Source of the DNA: CANRIN01 sp964493515
GTDB taxonomy: Bacteria; Bacillota; Clostridia; Oscillospirales; JAAYOS01
NCBI GenBank assembly: GCA_964493515.1
Contig: CAZBNJ010000002.1
Span: 17,556 to 81,555 of the forward strand
Reading direction: 5' to 3'
DNA: 64,000 bases
Below are positions 16,533 through 26,064 of this stretch, piece by piece. The translations under genes and the position numbers were made by a program. Under the pieces are notes generated by a model. It had not been told where the DNA came from and did not search any database. It was given only the letters and a program-made list of their open reading frames with translations. Position 1 is the stretch's first letter. Every line of letters starts with the position of its first letter.

Positions 16533-17456
16533 ATGTTGAACGAACGTCTTGCGGACAAACTGCGGCGCGAGGTCGCAAATGTCGACGTTATCGTAAGCGA
16601 GCCGATGAGCGCGCACACCACCTTCAGGATCGGCGGCGCTGCCGATCTGTTCTGCCTACCCGAGAACGCCGACGCCATGCGCGACCTGCTTTTGTGGGCA
16701 CGCGCGGAGGGACAGCCGGTGTTTGCGCTCGGCGGAGGCTCGAATCTGCTGGTGCGCGACGGCGGCATACGCGGCGTGGTCGTGTCCACCGCGCGGCTGT
16801 CCAAAATCGAGCGCATTGAGGACGACTGGCTGGAGGCGGAGTGCGGAGTGCCGCTGGCAAAACTCGCGTCGTACGCGCGCGACCTGTCGCTCAGCGGACT
16901 TGAGTTCGCGCAGGGGATACCCGGAAGCGTGGGCGGCGGGGTGTACATGAATGCCGGCGCTTACGGCGGGTCGCTCGAACAGTCGGTGCGCGAGACCGAC
17001 GCGCTCTCGGAGGACGGAACAGCCGTCACGATACGCGGCGCGGAGCACGCGTTCGGCTATCGCAGGAGCTGCTTTGCGGACGGAGGCACGGTGCTTCGCA
17101 CGCGCGTGCAGTTGACTCACGGCAACCGTGACGAGATAGCCGCGCTGATGGAGGACTATCGCGAGCGTCGACGCAGCGCGCAGCCGCTCGAATATCCGTC
17201 GGCGGGAAGCGCGTTCAAGCGGCCGCCCGGACTGTTCGCGGGCAAGCTGATACAGGACTCGGGACTGAAGGGCGTGAGCGTTGGCGGAGCGCAGGTCAGC
17301 GAGAAGCACGCGGGGTTTATCATCAACACCGGCGGCGCGACCGCGAGCGACGTTCTGGGACTTATCGAAAAGGTACAGATCGAGGTATTCCGACAGTTCG
17401 GCGTGATGCTCGAATCGGAGATACGCGTGATAGGAGAAGACGAACAAATCGGGTGA
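16533..17456 (+). CDS. murB: UDP-N-acetylenolpyruvoylglucosamine reductase
   Basis: The FAD enzyme reduces UDP-GlcNAc-enolpyruvate to UDP-MurNAc with NADPH, the second step of peptidoglycan synthesis. At 307 residues it is a type II MurB. FRIGGAADLF and FALGGGSNLLV form the FAD site, GIPGSVGGGVYMNAGAYG is the flavin loop, and GSAFKRPPG carries the catalytic Ser. It lies outside the division cluster, as in many Firmicutes, and heads an operon with rapZ 4 bp downstream. The ATG follows GAGGAG. Confidence 0.95.
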   Translation: MLNERLADKLRREVANVDVIVSEPMSAHTTFRIGGAADLFCLPENADAMRDLLLWARAEGQPVFALGGGSNLLVRDGGIRGVVVSTARLSKIERIEDDWLEAECGVPLAKLASYARDLSLSGLEFAQGIPGSVGGGVYMNAGAYGGSLEQSVRETDALSEDGTAVTIRGAEHAFGYRRSCFADGGTVLRTRVQLTHGNRDEIAALMEDYRERRRSAQPLEYPSAGSAFKRPPGLFAGKLIQDSGLKGVSVGGAQVSEKHAGFIINTGGATASDVLGLIEKVQIEVFRQFGVMLESEIRVIGEDEQIG

Positions 17457-17460
17457 GAAA

Positions 17461-18330
17461 ATGGACAGGAAGATACAAATCGTCATAATATCCGGCATGA
17501 GCGGGGCAGGAAAGTCCCGCGCCGCCGACATACTCGAGGACCTGGGCTGGTACTGCGTGGACAACCTGCCGATAGAGCTGCTGCAAAAGTTCGCGGAGTT
17601 CTGCATCAGCGCGGCGGGGCGGTACGAGCGGGTCGCCCTTGTGACCGATATTCGCACCGGCGATGGCTTTGCGCCGCTGTTTGAGGCTATCGAGTCGCTT
17701 GAAACGATGGGCTGTGAGTGCCGGATAATCTTCCTCGACTCGGACACGAGCGCGATAATCCGCAGATACAAGGAGTCGCGCCGTCCGCATCCTCTCGCAC
17801 GCGACGGCGAGACGCTGGAGGACACCGTCAGCCGCGAGCGGGAGAAGCTCTCGGCCATACGCGCGCACGCCGACTGCATCCTGGACACGACCGTCCTCAC
17901 CGGAGCGCGCCTTCGCGAGGGACTTATTAAGTATCTCGGAAGCGGCGCGGCGCAGACGATGAGCATACACGTTTTGAGCTTCGGCTTTAAGTACGGCGTT
18001 CCGGCGGAGGCGGATCTGGTGTTCGACGTGCGCTTCCTGCCAAACCCGTTCTACGAGGAGAGCCTGCGCGAACTCACCGGGCTGGACGGTCCGGTGCGCG
18101 ACTTCGTGTTCGGCTTTGAGAGCACGAACGAGTTTATCGAGCTGCTCAAGCCGATGCTCGAATTTCTCATACCCGGCTATATTGAGGAGGGCAAGAGCAC
18201 CCTCACCATAGGCATAGGCTGCACCGGCGGTCAGCACCGCTCGACGGCGATAGCTGTGGCGATAGCAAACCGAATACGCGCCGACGGCTATCGCGTGTCG
18301 GTGACCCACCGCGACATAGACAAGAGGTAG
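17461..18330 (+). CDS. rapZ: RNase adapter / nucleotide-binding protein RapZ (YvcJ)
   Basis: A 289-residue P-loop protein with Walker A GMSGAGKSRA near the N-terminus, VDNLPIEL and DVRFLPNPF, and the C-terminal signature IGIGCTGGQHRSTAIA. In Escherichia coli RapZ controls GlmS through small RNAs; in Bacillus YvcJ hydrolyses GTP and affects competence. The link to cell-wall sugar supply fits its place between murB and yvcK. Spacing to its neighbours is 4 bp on both sides. Confidence 0.94.
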   Translation: MDRKIQIVIISGMSGAGKSRAADILEDLGWYCVDNLPIELLQKFAEFCISAAGRYERVALVTDIRTGDGFAPLFEAIESLETMGCECRIIFLDSDTSAIIRRYKESRRPHPLARDGETLEDTVSREREKLSAIRAHADCILDTTVLTGARLREGLIKYLGSGAAQTMSIHVLSFGFKYGVPAEADLVFDVRFLPNPFYEESLRELTGLDGPVRDFVFGFESTNEFIELLKPMLEFLIPGYIEEGKSTLTIGIGCTGGQHRSTAIAVAIANRIRADGYRVSVTHRDIDKR

Positions 18331-18334
18331 CGAG

Positions 18335-19480
18335 ATGGCGATAAACGACGAGAACGTAAGGATATACACGCCTCATTCGGAGGACGTTGTACTCTACCAT
18401 CCGGGCGACTTCTCGCTCGGCGATGTGGAGAGCGCGCGGCTGGTGGGACCGAAGGTGGTGGTGGTCGGCGGAGGCACCGGACTTTCGACGATGCTGAAGG
18501 GACTTCGCGACTGTACCGAGAACATCACGGCGGTGGTCACCGTCGCGGACGACGGCGGCGGAAGCGGCGTGCTTCGCGACGAGATGGGCATGCTGCCGCC
18601 GGGGGACATACGAAACTGCATAATGGCGCTTGCGAACGCCGAGCCGACAATGGCTCAGGTACTTAACTATCGCTTCAGCGAGGGAAGCCTTGCGGGACAG
18701 AGCTTCGGCAATCTGTTCATCGCCGCGCTCGAGCGCGTCAGCGGCTCGTTTGTCGAGGCCGTGCGCCGAATGAGCGAGGTCCTCGCGATAACCGGACGCG
18801 TTCTTCCGGTCACGACCGAAAACGTGATGCTCCGCGCGGAGCTTGAAAACGGACACACCGTGGTCGGCGAGTCGAAGGTGCACGACTTCAAGCTCGCCGA
18901 GCACGCGAAGATAAAGCGAATGACGCTCCTGCCGCCCGACGTGAAGCCGCTCGACGACGTGCTCGAAGCCATTGACGACGCGGACATGATAGTCCTCGGG
19001 CCGGGCAGCCTGTACACGAGCATAATCCCGAACCTGCTGGTCGATGGCGTAGCCGACGCGATAGCCCGCGCAAAGGCGCTGAAGGTCTATGTCTGCAACG
19101 TGATGACCCAGGAGGGCGAGACCGAGGGACTGTCCGCGGCGGACCATCTGCGGGCGATAATCGACCACGCGGGCGGCTCGGTGGTGGATGTATGTCTCGC
19201 AAACTGCGTGCTGCCGCCGGAGGATGTCATCGAGAAGTACAAGGGGGAGGGCGCGGCCCCGATCATCGCCAACGCGGCGGAGATAGAGGCGATAGGCGCG
19301 CTGCTGGAGCGCAGGGATCTGCTGCGCCGCGACGGCAACTATGCCCGCCACGACCCGCGAAAGCTGGCGGCGGCACTCGCGGACATAAACGCCCGCCGAA
19401 ACCCGCGCCGCGGAATCTACGGACGATACGACCGCCTGATGGCGGAGTGGCTCGCGAGAAGAGCTGCCGAGGAAGACTGA
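18335..19480 (+). CDS. yvcK: Gluconeogenesis/cell-shape factor YvcK (GluP, CofD-like)
   Basis: The 381-residue protein has the CofD-like nucleotide-sugar-binding fold: VVVGGGTGLSTMLKG, VTVADDGGGSG and GPGSLYTSIIPNL are clear. YvcK proteins bind UDP-sugars and are required for normal shape and growth on gluconeogenic carbon sources. The first 40 residues precede the conserved core and are acidic and poorly conserved. It is coupled to rapZ (4 bp) and precedes whiA, the usual trio. Confidence 0.94.
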   Translation: MAINDENVRIYTPHSEDVVLYHPGDFSLGDVESARLVGPKVVVVGGGTGLSTMLKGLRDCTENITAVVTVADDGGGSGVLRDEMGMLPPGDIRNCIMALANAEPTMAQVLNYRFSEGSLAGQSFGNLFIAALERVSGSFVEAVRRMSEVLAITGRVLPVTTENVMLRAELENGHTVVGESKVHDFKLAEHAKIKRMTLLPPDVKPLDDVLEAIDDADMIVLGPGSLYTSIIPNLLVDGVADAIARAKALKVYVCNVMTQEGETEGLSAADHLRAIIDHAGGSVVDVCLANCVLPPEDVIEKYKGEGAAPIIANAAEIEAIGALLERRDLLRRDGNYARHDPRKLAAALADINARRNPRRGIYGRYDRLMAEWLARRAAEED

Positions 19481-19513
19481 AATATCCGAGGAAACCAAAA
19501 GGAGGTGCGACCT

Positions 19514-20407
19514 ATGCCGGCGACCGACCGTTCATTTGCGGCAAAGACCAAGAGCGAGCTGTGCCGCAGACCGCCTTCGCGCGACTGCTGTGCGCTTGCC
19601 GAGCTGTACGGCGCGCTGCTGATGGCAAACACCTTCACACCGACATCGCTGCGGCTGACCAGCGAAAACGAGCGCTTCCGCGACCGACTGTCCGAGTTGA
19701 TGCGCCGGACGATAGGCGCCGAGGCGGAGACGCGGCGGCTGACGTCGGGCAAGATACTTATTACCGCCGAAGGACAGCTTGCCGAGCGGATATTCTGCGC
19801 GTTCGGCTACGAGCCGAAGGCCGGCGCGCTGCACCTCAACAACGCGCTTGTGGAGGACGACTGCTGCCGCGAGGCGTTCTTCCGCGGAGCCTTCCTCGCC
19901 GGAGGATCGGTGAGCGACCCCGGTCGCAGCTACCATTTGGAGCTGTCCACGCGGCATTTCAGCCTGAGCCGCGAGATGACCGCGCTGCTGCTCGACATGG
20001 ATTTCGAGCCGAAGACCACGCTGCGCAAGTCGAACTATCTCATCTACTTCAAGGAGAGCGAGTCGGTGGCGGCTTTCCTCGCGAAGATAGGAGCGCCGAC
20101 CGCCGCGCTTGCGATACACGAGGCGGTGGTCGAAAAGGAGATACGAAACGACGTGAACCGCCGCGTCAACTGCGACACGGCGAACATATCGCGCACCGTG
20201 TCCGCCGCCCGCCGACAGCTGGACGCGATACGCAAATTGCAGGAGTCGGGCGCGCTGAAGGAGTTGTCACCCGAGCTTAGACACGCGGCGGAGCTGCGTC
20301 TCGAGTACCCCGAGGAGTCGCTTACCGCGCTTGCCGAGACGGGAGGGGTCAGCCGATCGGGGCTGAATCACCGACTCAACCGACTCTGCGAACTTGCCGG
20401 ACTGTAA
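19514..20407 (+). CDS. whiA: Sporulation/division regulator WhiA
   Basis: A 297-residue DNA-binding protein with the N-terminal degenerate LAGLIDADG-type domain (FRGAFLAGGSVSDP, YHLEL) and a C-terminal helix-turn-helix (LTALAETGGVSRSGLNHRLNRL). In actinobacteria it controls sporulation septation; in Bacillus it affects cell division and metabolism. The ATG at 19514 has GGAGG 8 bp upstream; an upstream in-frame GTG lies inside that ribosome-binding site. dnaE starts 20 bp downstream. Confidence 0.93.
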   Translation: MPATDRSFAAKTKSELCRRPPSRDCCALAELYGALLMANTFTPTSLRLTSENERFRDRLSELMRRTIGAEAETRRLTSGKILITAEGQLAERIFCAFGYEPKAGALHLNNALVEDDCCREAFFRGAFLAGGSVSDPGRSYHLELSTRHFSLSREMTALLLDMDFEPKTTLRKSNYLIYFKESESVAAFLAKIGAPTAALAIHEAVVEKEIRNDVNRRVNCDTANISRTVSAARRQLDAIRKLQESGALKELSPELRHAAELRLEYPEESLTALAETGGVSRSGLNHRLNRLCELAGL

Positions 20408-20427
20408 AACAGGAGGAAACCCGTAAA

Positions 20428-23400
20428 ATGACCGATTTTGTGCATCTGCACGTCCACACAGAATACAGCCTTCTCGACGGCTTCTGCAAGATAAAAAAGG
20501 CGGTGAAACGTGTCGCCGAGATGGGGCAGAAGGCGCTCGCGATAACCGACCACGGCGTGATGTACGGCGCGGTCGAGTTCTATCGCGCGGCAAAGGACGC
20601 GGGGATAAAGCCGATAATCGGCTGCGAGGTGTACGTCGCAAAGCGCACCCGATTTGACAAGGTACACGAGTTCGACGCGGACAGCAGCCACCTGGTGCTG
20701 CTCTGCAAGGACAAGACGGGGTATCAGAACCTGATAAAGCTGGTCAGCGCCGGCTTTACCGAGGGCTTCTACATCAAACCGCGCATAGACTTTGACCTGC
20801 TCAAGGAGCACGCGGAGGGGCTTGTCTGCCTCAGCGCGTGCCTTGCGGGCGAGATACCCAAGCTGATAACCGCCGGAAACTACGAGGGTGCGAAGCGCCG
20901 CGCGCTCGAGTACAGAGAGCTGTTCGGCGACGAAAACTACTATCTTGAGATACAGGACCACGGCATAGCCGAGCAGGCGGTCGTCAACCGCGCGCTCGAG
21001 CGCATATCCGAGGAGACCGGCATACCGCTCGTCTGCACCAACGACGCGCACTACGTCGTAAAGGAGGACGCGGCGACGCAGGACGTGCTGCTCTGCATCC
21101 AGACCGGCAAGACGCTCGACGACCCAGACCGTATGCGCTTTGAGAGCGAGGAGTTCTACCTGAAGAGCGGCGACGAGATGCTGTCGCTGTTCGAGCGGCA
21201 TCCTGAGGCGCTTGAAAACACGGTGAAGATCGCCGAGATGTGCAACTTCGACTTTGAGTTCGGTCACTACCACCTGCCTGTGTTCGAGCTGCCGGAGGGG
21301 GAGACCGACCCCTACGAATATCTCGTGAAGTGCTGCGAGGCGGGACTTGTCAAGCGATACGGCGAGCCTACCCCCGAGCACCGCGAGCGCATGGAGTACG
21401 AGCTGGGCGTGATAAGCTCGATGGGCTTTGTCGACTACTTCCTCATTGTCGCCGACTTTATCGGCTACGCCAAGCGCAACGGCATACCGGTAGGTCCCGG
21501 GCGCGGCAGCGGAGCCGCGTCGATAGTCGCCTACTGCCTTGAAATAACCGACATCGACCCGATTAAATACGACCTCTACTTCGAGCGATTCCTGAACCCG
21601 GAGCGCGTCAGCATGCCCGACTTTGACGTCGACTTTGACCCGCTGCGCCGTCAGGAGGTCATCGACTATGTCGCGGAGAAATACGGCGCGGATCACGTCG
21701 CGCAGATAGTTACCTACGGCACGATGCTCGCGCGCGGCGCGATACGCGATGTCGCCCGCGTGATGGGTATGGCATACGCCGACGCGGACACGGTGGCAAA
21801 GCTGGTGCCGATGAGCCTCGGCATGACCATCTCCAAGGCCAAGGAGCAGTCGAAGGAGCTGATGAACCTCTACGAGAGCGACGAGCGGGTTAAGAAGCTC
21901 ATCGACACCGCCGAGGCGCTGGAGGGTACGCCGCGCAACACCGGCACGCACGCCGCGGGAGTGGTGATAACGCGCGATCCGGTGGACACCTATGTCCCGC
22001 TGAGCAAAAACGACGAGTCGGTGGTCTGTCAGTACACGATGGTGCCGCTCGAGCAGCTCGGACTGCTGAAGATGGACTTCCTCGGACTGCGGAACCTGAC
22101 CGTCATCGACGACGCGGAGAAGCTGATACGCCGCGAGCATCCCGACTTCGACATATCCAAGGTGGATGAATTCGACCCCGCGACGTACAAAATGCTGTCC
22201 GACGGGGACACGCTCGGCGTGTTCCAGTTGGAGAGCGGCGGCATGACAAGCGTCGCTATGCAGCTGAAGCCCAAGTCGATAGAGGACATAACCGCGCTTG
22301 TCGCGCTCTACCGACCCGGCCCGATGGAGCAGATACCGGCGTATCTCGAGGGCGCGCAGCATCCCGACCGCGTGCGCTACAAGCATCCGCTGCTCGAACC
22401 GATACTCAAGGTCACATACGGAGTGGCGGTGTACCAGGAGCAGGTCATGGAGATATTCCGCAGGCTCGCGGGCTATTCGCTTGGACGAGCGGATGAAGTG
22501 CGCCGAGCGATGAGCAAGAAAAAGCACGACGTGCTCCGCGCTGAGCGCGAGAACTTCATCCACGGCAACGCGGACGCGGGTATCATCGGATGTGTCGCGA
22601 ACGGAGTGCCGGAGGCGGTCGCAAGCGAGCTGTTTGACGATATGCAGAGCTTTGCGAGCTACGCGTTCAACAAGGCGCACGCGGCGTGCTATGCCGTCGT
22701 GTCCTTCCGCACGGCATACCTGAAGTGCCGCTATCCGCGCGAGTATATGGCGGCGCTGCTGACAAGTGTGCTCGACTCGAGCGGCAAGGTGGGCGAGTAT
22801 ATCGGCGAGTGCAAGCGCCTCGGCATTGAGGTGCTGCCGCCGGACATAAACGAGTCGGACGACGGCTTTACCGTATCCGGAGAGAATATTCGCTTCGGAC
22901 TGGTCGCGGTCAAGAACATCGGCAGGAAATTCATCCTCGAGGTGATGGCGGAGCGCGAGCAGAACGGCAAGTTCACCAGCTTCCAGAGCTTCTGCGAGCG
23001 TATGTTTGCCGCCGACATGAACCGCCGCGCGGTCGAGAGCCTGATAAAGGCGGGCGCGTTCGATTCGTTCGGCAGACGCAGCCAGCTTCTCGCAGCCTGC
23101 CAGACCATGCTCGAAAACATCGCGTCGGCAAGGTCGAAGCTCATGGAGGGTCAGATAGACCTGTTCAGCGAGGCTGCGGAGGAGGGCGGATTTTCCGCCG
23201 AGACGCCGCTTCCCGACATCGCCGAGTATGACCGTCAGGTGCTCATCGCGTACGAGAAGGAGGTCACCGGACTGTACCTCAGCGGTCACCCGATGGACGC
23301 CTATCGCGAGCGGCTGAAGGGCATCAACGCGGCGCGCATCGGTCGGATAATGCTCAGCATGGAGGAGGGCGACGGCGCATACCGCGACGACCAGGAGGTC

Positions 23401-23868
23401 ACGGTCGCGGGCATGCTTTCGAGCGTGCGCACCAAGCAGACGCGCAGCGGCTCGACCATGGCATACGCTAATCTGGAGGACGACAGCGGCTCGACCGAGC
23501 TGATAATCTTCCCGTCCACCCTCGACCGCGACGGTCAGTATCTGAAAAACGACCTCGCGGTGCTCATCCACGGACGGATAAGCGTGCGCGACGAGCGTGA
23601 CCCGCAGATAATCTGCGAGCGCTGCGAACCGCTCGACTCCGCAAATCTTCCGCCGGCGAGCGCTACGATCTATATAAAGCTGCCGCAGGAGGACGGCGCG
23701 CTTGCCCGAAAGGTGCGCCCAATGGTCACGATGTTCCCCGGCGACTCGCGGGCGGTGCTCTACTACGAGGACACCGGCCACAAGCAGGGAACGAGATGCG
23801 CGCCGGACGAGCGGCTGCTGCGTCGGCTCCGCGAGCTTTTGGGAGAGAGCAGCGTGGTGCTCAAGTAG
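20428..23868 (+). CDS. dnaE: DNA polymerase III alpha subunit, DnaE type
   Basis: The 1146-residue replicative polymerase begins with a PHP domain (HLHVHTEYSLLDG, then AITDHG). The catalytic aspartates are in PDFDVDFDP. The family segments GRGSGAASIVAY, GTHAAGVVI and YRPGPMEQIP follow, then a helix-hairpin-helix region and a C-terminal OB fold at about 985-1060 (VTVAGMLSSVRTKQT). In Firmicutes this enzyme works beside PolC; polC is not in the window. A good AGGAGG precedes the ATG, and the 20-bp gap to whiA suggests readthrough from the murB operon. Confidence 0.96.
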   Translation: MTDFVHLHVHTEYSLLDGFCKIKKAVKRVAEMGQKALAITDHGVMYGAVEFYRAAKDAGIKPIIGCEVYVAKRTRFDKVHEFDADSSHLVLLCKDKTGYQNLIKLVSAGFTEGFYIKPRIDFDLLKEHAEGLVCLSACLAGEIPKLITAGNYEGAKRRALEYRELFGDENYYLEIQDHGIAEQAVVNRALERISEETGIPLVCTNDAHYVVKEDAATQDVLLCIQTGKTLDDPDRMRFESEEFYLKSGDEMLSLFERHPEALENTVKIAEMCNFDFEFGHYHLPVFELPEGETDPYEYLVKCCEAGLVKRYGEPTPEHRERMEYELGVISSMGFVDYFLIVADFIGYAKRNGIPVGPGRGSGAASIVAYCLEITDIDPIKYDLYFERFLNPERVSMPDFDVDFDPLRRQEVIDYVAEKYGADHVAQIVTYGTMLARGAIRDVARVMGMAYADADTVAKLVPMSLGMTISKAKEQSKELMNLYESDERVKKLIDTAEALEGTPRNTGTHAAGVVITRDPVDTYVPLSKNDESVVCQYTMVPLEQLGLLKMDFLGLRNLTVIDDAEKLIRREHPDFDISKVDEFDPATYKMLSDGDTLGVFQLESGGMTSVAMQLKPKSIEDITALVALYRPGPMEQIPAYLEGAQHPDRVRYKHPLLEPILKVTYGVAVYQEQVMEIFRRLAGYSLGRADEVRRAMSKKKHDVLRAERENFIHGNADAGIIGCVANGVPEAVASELFDDMQSFASYAFNKAHAACYAVVSFRTAYLKCRYPREYMAALLTSVLDSSGKVGEYIGECKRLGIEVLPPDINESDDGFTVSGENIRFGLVAVKNIGRKFILEVMAEREQNGKFTSFQSFCERMFAADMNRRAVESLIKAGAFDSFGRRSQLLAACQTMLENIASARSKLMEGQIDLFSEAAEEGGFSAETPLPDIAEYDRQVLIAYEKEVTGLYLSGHPMDAYRERLKGINAARIGRIMLSMEEGDGAYRDDQEVTVAGMLSSVRTKQTRSGSTMAYANLEDDSGSTELIIFPSTLDRDGQYLKNDLAVLIHGRISVRDERDPQIICERCEPLDSANLPPASATIYIKLPQEDGALARKVRPMVTMFPGDSRAVLYYEDTGHKQGTRCAPDERLLRRLRELLGESSVVLK

Positions 23869-23876
23869 AAAAACTG

Positions 23877-23905
23877 TTGCAAACCGAAAACTTTTGCGAT
23901 AGAAT
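23877..23905 (+). promoter_or_regulatory. Promoter for pfkA
   Basis: TTGCAA (23877-23882) and TAGAAT (23900-23905) are 17 bp apart, 30 bp before the pfkA ATG. Confidence 0.7.
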
Positions 23906-23935
23906 CAGATGAAACCTTGTATCGGGAGGTATTTT

Positions 23936-24918
23936 ATGGAACCCAAAGTCAAGCGAATCGGCGTACTTACGAGCGGCGGCGACGCACCGGGCATGAACGC
24001 TGCGGTCCGCGCGGTCTGCCGTACCGCGAACTATATGGGCATCGACTGCGTGGGAATACGCCGTGGCTGGAACGGACTGATAAACGGCGACATCATGCCG
24101 CTCGACGCGCACAGCGTCAACGGCATAATCAATCGCGGCGGCACGATGCTCTATACTGCGCGCTCCGCCGAGTTTATGACCGAGGAGGGTCAGAAGCGCG
24201 CCGCGCAGACCTGCCGCTATCTCGGCATGGACGGCGTGGTTGCGATCGGCGGCGACGGCACCTTCCGCGGCTGCCTCGACCTGTCCAAGCAGGGAATTTC
24301 GGTCGTAGGCGTGCCCGGCACCATCGACAACGACATCGCCTGTTCGCACTACACGATAGGCTTTGACACCGCCTGCAACACCGCCATTGAGGCGATAGAC
24401 AAGCTCCGCGACACGATGCAGTCGCACGAGCGCTGCTCGGTGGNNNNNNNNNNGTCATGGGCCGCCACGCTGGCCATCTCGCGCTCTATGTCGGACTTGC
24501 CGTCGGTGCCACCGCAGTGCTCGTTCCCGAGCGTCCGTATGAATTTGAGCGCGACGTGCTTGAAAAGATACGCATGGCGCGGCTCGCGGGACGTACCCAC
24601 TTCATGGTCATCGTTGCCGAGGGCGCGGGTTCGGCGATGGATATATCGACGATGATACACGAGGCCACCGGCATCGACCCGCGCGTGACGGTGCTCGGAC
24701 ACGTCCAGCGCGGCGGAAGCCCGACCGCCCGCGACCGCGTTACCGCGTCCCGCATGGGATACCTCGCGGTGCAGGTGCTCGCCGAGGGCAAGACCAACCG
24801 CATCATCTGCTCACGCGACGGCGTGATAACCGACATCGATATGGTGGAGGGGCTTGCGATGAAGAAGGATCTAAACGAGCTCAGCTATGCCGCGATGGAG
24901 GCGTTTACGGGAGCGTAA
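23936..24918 (+). CDS. pfkA: ATP-dependent 6-phosphofructokinase, interrupted by an assembly gap
   Basis: The enzyme phosphorylates fructose 6-phosphate, the committed step of glycolysis. The N-terminal part has GVLTSGGDAPGMNA, AIGGDGTFRG and VGVPGTIDND; Gly after GGD and Gly before TIDND mark the ATP-using type rather than the pyrophosphate type. The C-terminal part has VMGRHAG and LGHVQRGGSP. Ten N at 24444-24453 separate them. The flanking frames differ, but replacing the N by five bases would rejoin them and fit the family pattern V-[VI]-E-V-M-G-R, so I treat the gene as intact. The ATG at 23936 follows GGGAGG. Confidence 0.93.
24444..24453. other. Run of 10 N (assembly gap)
   Basis: Ten ambiguous bases inside pfkA. 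The length is probably a placeholder, since ten is incompatible with the reading frame on both sides while five (or five plus a multiple of three) is compatible. Confidence 0.98.
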
Positions 24919-24959
24919 TGTGCCCAGCGCGAGCGCGACCGATTTTTCTCTCGCCCCTA

Positions 24960-24988
24960 TTGATTTTTCCAAAACAGAACGGTATAAT
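24960..24988 (+). promoter_or_regulatory. Promoter for fba
   Basis: TTGATT (24960-24965) and TATAAT (24983-24988) are 17 bp apart, 43 bp before the fba ATG. Confidence 0.85.
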
Positions 24989-25031
24989 ATAGGTAAGTCA
25001 GGCAAAATCTGTTATTAAAGGAGTTGTGAAT

Positions 25032-25955
25032 ATGCCGCTCGTAGGAACCAAAGAAATGTTCGCAAAGGCGTATGACGGTGGATACGCGATTGGCGCGTTC
25101 AACGTCAACAACATGGAGATCATCCAGGGCATAACCGAGGCAGCCAAGGAGGTCAACGCTCCGCTGATCCTCCAGGTGTCGAAGGGCGCCCGCGCGTATG
25201 CTAACCACACCTATCTCGTCAAGCTCGTCGAGGCAGCGATAATCGAGACCGGACTCCCGATCTGCCTGCATCTCGACCACGGCGACAGCTTCGAGACCTG
25301 CAAGAGCTGCATCGACGGCGGCTTTACTTCGGTCATGATCGACGCGTCGTCCAAGCCGTTTGAGGAGAACATCGAGATAACCAAGAAGGTCGTCGAGTAC
25401 GCTCACGCCCACGGCGTGGTCGTCGAGGCCGAGCTTGGCACTCTCGCCGGCGTTGAGGACGAGGTCCAGGTCAGCGCCGAGGATTCGAGCTACACCCGTC
25501 CGGAAGAGGTCGAGGAGTTCGTGCAGAAGACCGGCTGCGACTCGCTGGCAATAGCCATCGGCACCAGCCACGGCGCGTACAAGTTCACCGCCGCTCAGTG
25601 CACCCGCAACGAGAAGGGCATACTCGTTCCGCCTCCGCTGCGCTTCGACGTGCTCGAGGAAGTCTCCAAGCGTCTGCCCGGCTTCCCGATAGTCCTCCAC
25701 GGCTCCAGCTCGGTGCCGCAGGAGTACGTCAAGATGATAAACGAGAACGGCGGCAAGATGCCGGACGCCGTCGGCATTCCGGAGGAGCAGCTGCGCAAGG
25801 CGGCGACCCTGTCGGTCTGCAAGATAAACATCGACAGCGACCTGCGTCTGGCGATGACCGGAACCGTCCGTCAGTTCTTCAACGAGCATCCCGACAAGTT
25901 TGACCCGCGCGAGTATCTGAAGCCCGCCCGGGCCAACATCAAGGAGCTTGTCTAG
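25032..25955 (+). CDS. fba: Class II fructose-1,6-bisphosphate aldolase
   Basis: The 307-residue zinc aldolase cleaves fructose 1,6-bisphosphate, the step after pfkA. It has LHLDHGDSFE (zinc His), EAELGTLAGVED, AIGTSHGAYKF (second His) and LHGSSSVP (third His), as in the Gram-positive class II enzymes. The ATG at 25032 is preceded by AAAGGAG at 8 bp; a GTG six bases upstream is too close to it. pfkA and fba each have their own promoter. Confidence 0.95.
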   Translation: MPLVGTKEMFAKAYDGGYAIGAFNVNNMEIIQGITEAAKEVNAPLILQVSKGARAYANHTYLVKLVEAAIIETGLPICLHLDHGDSFETCKSCIDGGFTSVMIDASSKPFEENIEITKKVVEYAHAHGVVVEAELGTLAGVEDEVQVSAEDSSYTRPEEVEEFVQKTGCDSLAIAIGTSHGAYKFTAAQCTRNEKGILVPPPLRFDVLEEVSKRLPGFPIVLHGSSSVPQEYVKMINENGGKMPDAVGIPEEQLRKAATLSVCKINIDSDLRLAMTGTVRQFFNEHPDKFDPREYLKPARANIKELV

Positions 25956-26013
25956 CATAAGCTGACCGACGTTCTCGGCTGCGCAGGCAAGGCGTAAGCG
26001 AAAAACGAATGAA

Positions 26014-26041
26014 AAAGGACGGTGCATCTGCACCGTCCTTT
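26014..26041. terminator. Bidirectional terminator after fba
   Basis: Arms AAAGGACGGTGCA (26014-26026) and its complement (26029-26041) form a GC-rich stem with a tight loop, A-rich before and TTT after. It separates the convergent fba and anti-sigma genes. Confidence 0.85.
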
Positions 26042-26064
26042 GTGTTGTGCTCCGATGTCAGATA

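Noticed and set aside
20368..23781. 1137-codon open frame on the minus strand
   Set aside because: It is the exact antisense of dnaE, shows no motif or ribosome-binding site, and results from GC-rich codon structure.
23936..24918. pfkA as a frameshifted pseudogene
   Set aside because: The apparent frame change coincides with the N-run; five bases in place of ten N restore a normal PfkA.
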